Positions 55,215-60,760 of a stretch of 60,760 nucleotides of DNA are shown in pieces. Numbering within the stretch: the first letter of the stretch is position 1; each line of letters starts with the position of its first letter. The translations under genes and the position numbers were made by a program. The DNA lies in the NCBI RefSeq assembly GCF_902499075.1, contig NZ_CABVPP010000048.1, forward strand, positions 1 through 60,760, given 5' to 3'. The notes beneath the pieces are model-generated. The model saw nothing but the letters and a program-made list of their open reading frames with translations. It was not told the DNA's origin and ran no database searches. Origin of the DNA: Burkholderia pseudomultivorans (lineage in GTDB: Bacteria > Pseudomonadota > Gammaproteobacteria > Burkholderiales > Burkholderiaceae).

Positions 55215-56189
55215 ATGGACCGAATCCAGGCAATGGAAGTTTTCACCCGCGTGGTCGACGCGAACAGCTTCACGCGCGCGGCCGACACGCTCGCGATGCC
55301 GCGCGCGTCGGTGACGACCATCATCCAGAATCTCGAGGCGCTGCTCGGCGTGCGCCTGATGAACCGGACGACGCGCCGGCTGTCGCTGACCGCGGAAGGC
55401 GCCGCGTACTACGAGCATTGCGTGAAGATCATTTCGGAGATCGCCGAAGTCGACTCGAGCCTGCAGACGGGCAACCGCAAGCCGAGCGGCCTGCTGCGCG
55501 TTCACATGCCGAGCTCGCTCGGCCGGCGGCTCGTGATCCCGTCTCTGACGCTGTTCCGGCAGCGCTACCCGGACATCACGCTCGATCTCGGCCTGTCCGA
55601 CCGGCCGGTGGACCCGGTCGAGGAGGGCATCGACTGCATGATCCGGGTCGGGCCGCTCGAGGATTCGTCGATGGTCGCGCGGCGCATCGGGATGCTGCGG
55701 CGCGTGACCTGTGCGTCGCCCGATTATCTGGCGCGTCATGGCGAGCCGCGCGAGATTGCCGATCTGACCGATCATCATGCGGTGAATTTTCGCGCGAGCC
55801 ACGGCGCGCGTGCCGTTCCATGGGTGTTCATGATCGACGGCAAGCCGGTCGAGGTGCGGATGAACGCGACGGTCACGGTCAACGATTCGGACGCCTACGT
55901 GACCTGCGGCCTCGAAGGATTCGGGATGATCCAGCCGACGCTGTTCATGGTGCTGCCGAACCTGCTCGACGGGTCGCTGGTCGAGGTGCTGCCGGACTGC
56001 AATCCGAAGCCCAAGCCGATCTCGATCGTCTATCCGCAGAACCGGCATCTGTCCGCGAAGGTGCGCGTGTTTGCCGACTGGCTCGCCGAAGCGTTCGAGT
56101 CGACGCCGGCGCTGGAGGGCGGTGAGAACTGGCGCGGCAAGCTGCGTGCGCCCGACAGCCCCGACAAGCGGCGTTCGGTGGCGGCGTAG
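55215..56189 (+). CDS. LysR-family regulator
   Basis: This 324-residue protein has the usual helix-turn-helix (MEVFTRVVDANSFTRAADTLAMPRASVTTIIQNLEALLG, residues about 7-45) and substrate-binding domain. The ATG at 55215 follows GGGGAG. It is not beside an obvious divergent target; the neighbours are small membrane genes. Substrate unknown. Confidence 0.9.
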   Translation: MDRIQAMEVFTRVVDANSFTRAADTLAMPRASVTTIIQNLEALLGVRLMNRTTRRLSLTAEGAAYYEHCVKIISEIAEVDSSLQTGNRKPSGLLRVHMPSSLGRRLVIPSLTLFRQRYPDITLDLGLSDRPVDPVEEGIDCMIRVGPLEDSSMVARRIGMLRRVTCASPDYLARHGEPREIADLTDHHAVNFRASHGARAVPWVFMIDGKPVEVRMNATVTVNDSDAYVTCGLEGFGMIQPTLFMVLPNLLDGSLVEVLPDCNPKPKPISIVYPQNRHLSAKVRVFADWLAEAFESTPALEGGENWRGKLRAPDSPDKRRSVAA

Positions 56190-56217
56190 CGACGGCGGTT
56201 GTGTTGGGTCAGCGGGA

Positions 56218-56571
56218 TCAGAACGGCCGGATGCCGATGCGCGGATGCATGCACGCATAGACGAGGCTGAACGCGAGCAGCGCGAACAGCGACGCGACGA
56301 CGATGCGGGCGATCGGGCGCGTGCGTTCGATCCGGATGAGGAGCGTGCCGCCGACGAGCATCAGTGCGACGCCGGGGTAGAAGTCGTTGGCGGCGTCGCC
56401 GAAGTCGCGATCGGCGAGGCTGTCCGCGAAGCTCATGTAGTCGTAGCCGAGCAGATGGCGCAGCTGCCCGAAGGTCGTCAGGTTTGCGACGGTGCGGGCG
56501 ACGGGCAGCAGGCCGACGAGTGTGAGCAGCGTGGCGATGGCTGCGACGGCGATGGCGGCGCGTTGGTTCAT
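56218..56571 (-). CDS. Small membrane protein, unknown function
   Basis: This 117-residue protein has three or so hydrophobic segments (about residues 5-25, 64-78, 88-107), separated by a short hydrophilic loop (FGQLRHLLGYDYMSFADSLADRDFGD). I do not recognise the family. It begins 4 bases past the stop of the upstream frameshifted membrane gene and may be in one unit with it. Confidence 0.65.
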   Translation of the reverse strand: MNQRAAIAVAAIATLLTLVGLLPVARTVANLTTFGQLRHLLGYDYMSFADSLADRDFGDAANDFYPGVALMLVGGTLLIRIERTRPIARIVVASLFALLAFSLVYACMHPRIGIRPF

Positions 56572-56575
56572 GAAG

Positions 56576-56949
56576 TCAGGCCACCTTGTAGAACGCGTGG
56601 ATCTGTGTGTTGACGAGCATGACCAGCATCACGACGGCCCACGCGAGCACGAATGCGAAACGTTTCGCGCTGCGTTGCGCGTGCAGCGCGAATCCGCAGG
56701 CGAGCATGTTGAGCGCGGCCAGCAGCAGCACGTAGAAGCGGCTCGCGTACAGGTCGGCTGCGGGATCGCGCGGTCGAAACGGTTGAGCCAGTGATACGTG
56801 ATCGGCTCGAGCGCGAGGCCTGCGCCGATGACGGACGGTGCGAGCAGCCGGGAAACGGGCGGCGTGCCGGCGGCGTAGTAGCAGAGTGCGAGTACCGCCA
56901 GCGTGACGACGGCGATGCGCCATTTCGGATGCGAAGGGGTTGGGGTCAT
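56576..56949 (-). pseudogene. Frameshifted small membrane protein
   Basis: Two overlapping frames join to one coherent protein. The first (start 56949) runs MTPTPSHPKWRIAVVTLAVLALCYYA to LNRFDRAIP; the second continues DLYASRFYVLLLAALNMLACGF to VNTQIHAFYKVA and ends at 56576. The switch is near 56755-56770 and needs one missing base, most simply a G lost in CCCGCAGCC. The rebuilt product would have four hydrophobic segments. It is either a pseudogene or a sequencing error. Confidence 0.7.
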
Positions 56950-57025
56950 CGGCGAGAGTGGCCGGGTTCGCGGGGTGGGGGCATTGTGCCGGGAAAGCGG
57001 AAGGCAGTGCGGCGGGGAGAAAACG

Positions 57026-57061
57026 AAAAAGCCGCTGATCCTTGCGGAACAGCGGCTTTTT
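57026..57061. terminator. Bidirectional terminator beside tRNA-Met
   Basis: AAAAAGCCGCTG at 57026-57037 and CAGCGGCTTTTT at 57050-57061 form a strong stem with flanking A- and T-runs, so it can terminate on both strands. It lies 6 bases past the 3' end of the tRNA. Confidence 0.9.
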
Positions 57062-57066
57062 ACATT

Positions 57067-57143
<77 letters not shown>

Positions 57144-57276
57144 GAAGACTTGAATTATGCAGATTGCCGATCCGGCTGTCAACACCTTTCTTCATCTTTC
57201 TTGAAAAAGGTGCGTCGGCCGGAATCCCGGCAGGCACCGGCCCAACCCGGCGCCCGCCCCTCATCCGCCTCCAGCC

Positions 57277-58935
57277 TCAATCCTGCGCGTAGATATTCGA
57301 GTCCTTCGTCTCCTTGACGAACAGCAGCCCGATCACGAACGTGACAAGCGCGATCACGATCGGATACCACAGCCCCGAATAGATGTCGCCCTTCGCCGCG
57401 ACGATTGCGAAGGCGGTCGCCGGCAGGAAGCCGCCGAACCAGCCGTTGCCGATGTGATACGGCAGCGACATCGACGTGTAGCGAATCCGCGTCGGGAACA
57501 TTTCGACCAGCATCGCCGCAATCGGCCCGTAGACCATCGTCACGTAGATCACGAGGATCGTCAGGATCACGATCGTCATCGGCCAGTTGAGCTGCGCCGG
57601 GTCGGCCTTCGCCGGATAGCCGGCCGCTTTCAGCGTCGATGCGAGCGTCTTGTCGAACGCCGCGCCTGCAGCCTTCGCATCGGGCGTCTTGCCGTCGTAT
57701 GCCGGGATCACCGTGTCGCCGACCTTGATCTCGGCAATTGCGCCGGCCGGTGCCGCGACGTTCTCGTAGTTCAGGCCGGCCTTCGCGAGCGCGCTCTTCG
57801 CGATGTCGCACGAGTTCGTGAACTTCGACGTGCCCACCGGGTTGAACTGGAACGAGCAGGTCGCCGGATCGGCGACGACCGTGATCGGCGCCTTCTGCGT
57901 CGCGATCTCGAGCTGCGGGTTCGCGTAGTGCGTGAGCGCCTTGAACAGCGGGAAGTAGGTCAGCGCGGCGATCAGGCAGCCTGCGAGGATGATCGGCTTG
58001 CGGCCGATCTTGTCCGACAGCGAACCGAAGAACAGGAAGAACGGCGTGCCGATCAGCAGCGCGATCGCGATCAGGATGTTCGCGCTGGCACCGTCGACCT
58101 TCAGCGTCTGCGTGAGGAAGAACAGCGCGTAGAACTGGCCCGTGTACCACACGACGGCCTGGCCGGCCGTCAGGCCGACGAGCGCGAGGATCACGATCTT
58201 CAGGTTCTTCCACTGGCCGAACGCTTCGGTCAGCGGCGCCTTCGACGTCTTGCCTTCCGACTTGATGCGCAGGAACACCGGCGATTCGTTCAGCTGCATC
58301 CGGATCCATACCGACACCGCGAGCAGCAGGATCGACGCGACGAACGGCACGCGCCAGCCCCAGGTGGCGAACGCTTCTTCGCCGATGAACGTGCGCACGC
58401 CGAGGATCACGAGCAGCGACAGGAACAGGCCGAGCGTCGCGGTCGTCTGGATCCACGCGGTGTAGAAGCCGCGGCGGTGCGCCGGCGCATGCTCGGCGAC
58501 GTAGGTCGCCGCGCCGCCGTACTCGCCGCCGAGCGCGAGACCCTGCAACAGCCGCATCGCGATGAAGATCACCGGCGCGGCGATGCCGATCGACGCGTAG
58601 CCGGGCAGGAAGCCGACCACGAACGTCGAGATGCCCATGATCACGATCGTCACGAGGAACGTGTGCTTGCGGCCGACGAGGTCGCCGAGCCGTCCGAACA
58701 CGAGCGCGCCGAACGGCCGCACCGCGAAGCCGGCCGCGAAGCCGAGCAGCGTGAAGATGAAGGCCGCGGTCGGATTGACGCCGGAGAAGAAGCTCTTGCT
58801 GATGTAGGCCGCGAGCGACCCGGCCAGGTAGAAGTCGTACCACTCGAACACCGTGCCGAGCGACGACGCGAAGATCACCTTCTTCTCTTCGCCCGTCATC
58901 GGCGAGTGCGCAATTTGCCCGCCTAACGTTGCCAT
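57277..58935 (-). CDS. MHS-family transporter with a large central insertion
   Basis: This 552-residue MFS protein has 12 hydrophobic segments. Signature elements are SLGTVFEWYDFYLAG near the start and VFGRLGDLVGRKHTF in loop 2-3. About 110 extra residues (roughly 368-475, CSFQFNPVG, CDIAKSAL, GDTVIPAYDGKTP) lie between two late membrane segments and would be periplasmic; two cysteines could form a disulfide. The start is the ATG at 58935. The substrate is probably a small organic acid or osmolyte. Confidence 0.9.
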   Translation of the reverse strand: MATLGGQIAHSPMTGEEKKVIFASSLGTVFEWYDFYLAGSLAAYISKSFFSGVNPTAAFIFTLLGFAAGFAVRPFGALVFGRLGDLVGRKHTFLVTIVIMGISTFVVGFLPGYASIGIAAPVIFIAMRLLQGLALGGEYGGAATYVAEHAPAHRRGFYTAWIQTTATLGLFLSLLVILGVRTFIGEEAFATWGWRVPFVASILLLAVSVWIRMQLNESPVFLRIKSEGKTSKAPLTEAFGQWKNLKIVILALVGLTAGQAVVWYTGQFYALFFLTQTLKVDGASANILIAIALLIGTPFFLFFGSLSDKIGRKPIILAGCLIAALTYFPLFKALTHYANPQLEIATQKAPITVVADPATCSFQFNPVGTSKFTNSCDIAKSALAKAGLNYENVAAPAGAIAEIKVGDTVIPAYDGKTPDAKAAGAAFDKTLASTLKAAGYPAKADPAQLNWPMTIVILTILVIYVTMVYGPIAAMLVEMFPTRIRYTSMSLPYHIGNGWFGGFLPATAFAIVAAKGDIYSGLWYPIVIALVTFVIGLLFVKETKDSNIYAQD

Positions 58936-59161
58936 GAATCGTCTCCAAGTCCCTTGATATAGATGTGCGGCCGCCTTGGGTGGGCGGGCCTGTCGACGAT
59001 TATTGGCAGGGAAACTTACGGCGCACTGACTCGCGTGCATAAAACGACTGCGCGTTAACCCGCGCCCAATCTGCCGCTTTGCATCCCGATCATGTCGCGA
59101 ACAGTCGGCAAATCGCCGATTTCGATGCGATCGCAGCGCGTTGCCGCGTCGCATGTCAGGG

Positions 59162-60709
59162 TTAATCCGGGGCCGTGTCCGACAGCGGCAGGTTGATGCG
59201 CACGAGCGTGCCGGCGGCGCGCGGCGCCGTCTGGTACACGTGATCGTCGAGCGTCAGCGTGCCGCCGTGCTGCGCGGCGATCTCGCGCACGATCGCGAGG
59301 CCGAGGCCGCTGCCGTCGCCCTCGCGGCCGAGGATCCGGTAGAAGCGCTCGACGACGCGCTCGCGCTCGGCGGCCGGGATCCCGGGCCCCGTATCCTCGA
59401 CTTCGAGATGCGCGAGCCGCGCGGTGCGGTCCGCGTGCACGCGCACGGTGATGCGGCCGCCTTCGGGCGTGTAGCGGATCGCGTTGTCGATCAGGTTGCC
59501 GAGCATTTCGCGCAGCATCACCGGATTGCCGTCGACGTCGATCGGCGCGTCGTCGGGCGGGCCTTCGTAGCCGAGATCCATCCGCTTCGCGAGCGCGGCC
59601 TGCACCCAGTCGCGCACCGCGCGCCGCGCGAGCGACGCGATCTCGACGGGCTCGAACGTCAGCCCGCTCGCGCGGTTCTCGGCGCGCGCGAGCGCGAGCA
59701 GCTGCGTGACGAGCCGCGCGGCCTGCTCGGAACTGGTCGCGATCTGTTCGAGCGAGCGCTGCACGTCGGGCGGCACCGGGTGGCGCAGCGCGAACTCGGC
59801 CTGCGTGCGCAGGCCCGCGAGCGGCGTCTTCATCTGGTGCGCGGCGTCGGCGATGAAGCGCTTTTGCAGCGCCATGTTCTGTTCGAGACGCGCGAGCAGG
59901 TCGTTGAACGACGTGACGAGCGGCTCGATCTCGGGCGGCGCGCGCTGCGCCTCGACGGGCGACAGGTCGTCGGGCCGCCGCGCGCGGATGTGCGCCTGCA
60001 GCGCGTTGAGCGGCGCGAGCCCGCGCGACAGCCCGAACCATACGAGCAGGATCGCGAGCGGCAGGATCACGAATTGCGGCAGGATCACGCCCTTGATGAT
60101 GTCGTTGGCGAGCGCGTTGCGCTTGTCGAGCGTCTCGCCGACCTGCACCAACACGAGCTGCGAGCCGCTCGTCTGCGGCAGCGACACGGTCGTATAGGCG
60201 ACGCGCACGTCGTTGCCGCGCAGCAGGTCGTCGCGGAACACGACGACGCCCGGCGGCGGGCGGTCCTCGTCGCGCGGCAGCGGCATGTCGGCTTCGCCCG
60301 CGACCAGCTCGCCGCGCGTGCCGAGCACCTGGAAATAGACGCTGTCGATGTTGTCCGCGCGCAGGAAGTCGCGCGTCTGCTGCGGCAGCGTCAGCTCGGC
60401 GACGCCGTTGACCGGATGGATCTGCCGCGCCAGCACGTACGCATTGGTTTCGAGCGAGCGGTCGAACGGGCCGTTCGCGATCGTCTTCGCGACGAGGTAG
60501 GTGACGGCGATGCTCATCGGCCAGAGCAGCAGCAGCGGCGCGAGCATCCAGTCGAGGATCTCGCCGAACAGCGAGCGCGGGCGCGCGGCTTCGGGCGCGT
60601 CGGTTTCGTCGGGCGGCGCGAACGGGTTCGCGTAGCGCGCGTCGCGCGCGGCGTCGGCGGCCGACGACGGCTCGCCGGTCGGTTGGCGGGAATGGGCCGG
60701 CGTGGCCAT
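59162..60709 (-). CDS. TctE/QseC-like sensor histidine kinase
   Basis: This 515-residue sensor has a membrane helix near residue 60, a periplasmic 2CSK-type domain, a second helix (VILPQFVILPLAILLVWFGL), HAMP, the H-box FIADAAHQMKTPL (His), N-box NLIDNAIRYTP and ATP-binding DTGPGIP and GSGLGLAIV. Its partner response regulator is upstream, with only the last codons at 60728-60760. The kinase starts 18 bases past that stop. It could control the adjacent MHS transporter. Confidence 0.9.
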   Translation of the reverse strand: MATPAHSRQPTGEPSSAADAARDARYANPFAPPDETDAPEAARPRSLFGEILDWMLAPLLLLWPMSIAVTYLVAKTIANGPFDRSLETNAYVLARQIHPVNGVAELTLPQQTRDFLRADNIDSVYFQVLGTRGELVAGEADMPLPRDEDRPPPGVVVFRDDLLRGNDVRVAYTTVSLPQTSGSQLVLVQVGETLDKRNALANDIIKGVILPQFVILPLAILLVWFGLSRGLAPLNALQAHIRARRPDDLSPVEAQRAPPEIEPLVTSFNDLLARLEQNMALQKRFIADAAHQMKTPLAGLRTQAEFALRHPVPPDVQRSLEQIATSSEQAARLVTQLLALARAENRASGLTFEPVEIASLARRAVRDWVQAALAKRMDLGYEGPPDDAPIDVDGNPVMLREMLGNLIDNAIRYTPEGGRITVRVHADRTARLAHLEVEDTGPGIPAAERERVVERFYRILGREGDGSGLGLAIVREIAAQHGGTLTLDDHVYQTAPRAAGTLVRINLPLSDTAPD

Positions 60710-60727
60710 CGCGGCAAGCGCCGGGCG

Positions 60728-60760
60728 TCAGCGCAGCGGCGTGCCGGCCGTCGCGGGCTG
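60728..60760 (-). CDS. C-terminus of the partner response regulator (partial)
   Basis: The minus strand reads QPATAGTPLR and a stop directly before the histidine kinase gene. Its position and the kinase type imply an OmpR-family regulator, but only ten codons are visible. This call rests on context. Confidence 0.45.
   Translation of the reverse strand, partial: QPATAGTPLR

Noticed and set aside
57144-57276. Inverted repeat near CACCTTT and AAAAAGGTG upstream of the tRNA
   Set aside because: The stem is imperfect with a long loop and no proper T-run, so I do not call a terminator.

Overview
The window is a GC-rich bacterial chromosome segment whose gene content and order point to a Burkholderia, most likely of the cepacia complex. 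The signs are plsC-gmhB-glyS-glyQ, miaB-phoH-ybeY-corC-lnt, an FMN-riboswitch ribB, glpFKD/glpR, Burkholderia-type porins and MHS transporters, and T6SS parts. This assignment rests on recognition of gene families, not on a database search.

Left edge to 12 kb: an IS110-family transposase fragment appears to be cut by a second insertion sequence that runs off the left edge. A minus-strand housekeeping run follows (YgjP-type metalloprotease, plsC, gmhB, glyS, glyQ), then a TPR/glycosyltransferase-like gene on the plus strand. An AT-richer three-gene module encodes a PAAR-type T6SS spike protein, a Tae4 peptidoglycan amidase and a small multipass membrane protein that may be its immunity protein. 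It lies between glyQ and lnt-corC.

12 to 23 kb: the minus-strand miaB-phoH-ybeY-chaC-lipoprotein-corC-lnt run ends in a 13-bp perfect hairpin. A divergent LysR/MFS pair shares a dyad operator. Next come an XRE-cupin regulator, an FMN riboswitch with a downstream attenuator-like hairpin, ribB, and a HAD phosphatase.

22.7 to 31 kb: a catabolic island contains an inositol-dehydrogenase-like oxidoreductase, a porin, two xylose-isomerase-like TIM barrels, a LacI regulator, and a divergent set of membrane di-iron hydroxylase/desaturase, Rieske ferredoxin and ferredoxin reductase. The set resembles rhizobial rhizopine mocA/mocC/mocDEF genes. A 16-bp motif found before both divergent units is a plausible common LacI operator. 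I infer a pathway for O-methylated or amino inositols.

31 to 44 kb: the glycerol regulon (glpF, glpK, glpD, glpR) has GlpR-like sites before glpD. It is followed by a ferritin-like di-iron protein, a probable split-barrel protein, the RhlE helicase, two c-type cytochrome genes and a CopD-family membrane protein.

44 kb to the right edge: D-galactonate dehydratase with a divergent FadR-type GntR regulator, a DUF1272 zinc-ribbon protein, an MHS transporter with a strong upstream dyad, a GFA-domain protein, a divergent large bifunctional penicillin-binding protein, MAPEG, an orphan PAAR protein, a cupin, a DJ-1/PfpI protein divergent from a GlxA-type AraC regulator, a LysR regulator, a small membrane gene, a frameshifted membrane gene, tRNA-Met(CAT), a second MHS transporter, and a TctE/QseC-like histidine kinase whose partner response regulator is cut by the right edge.
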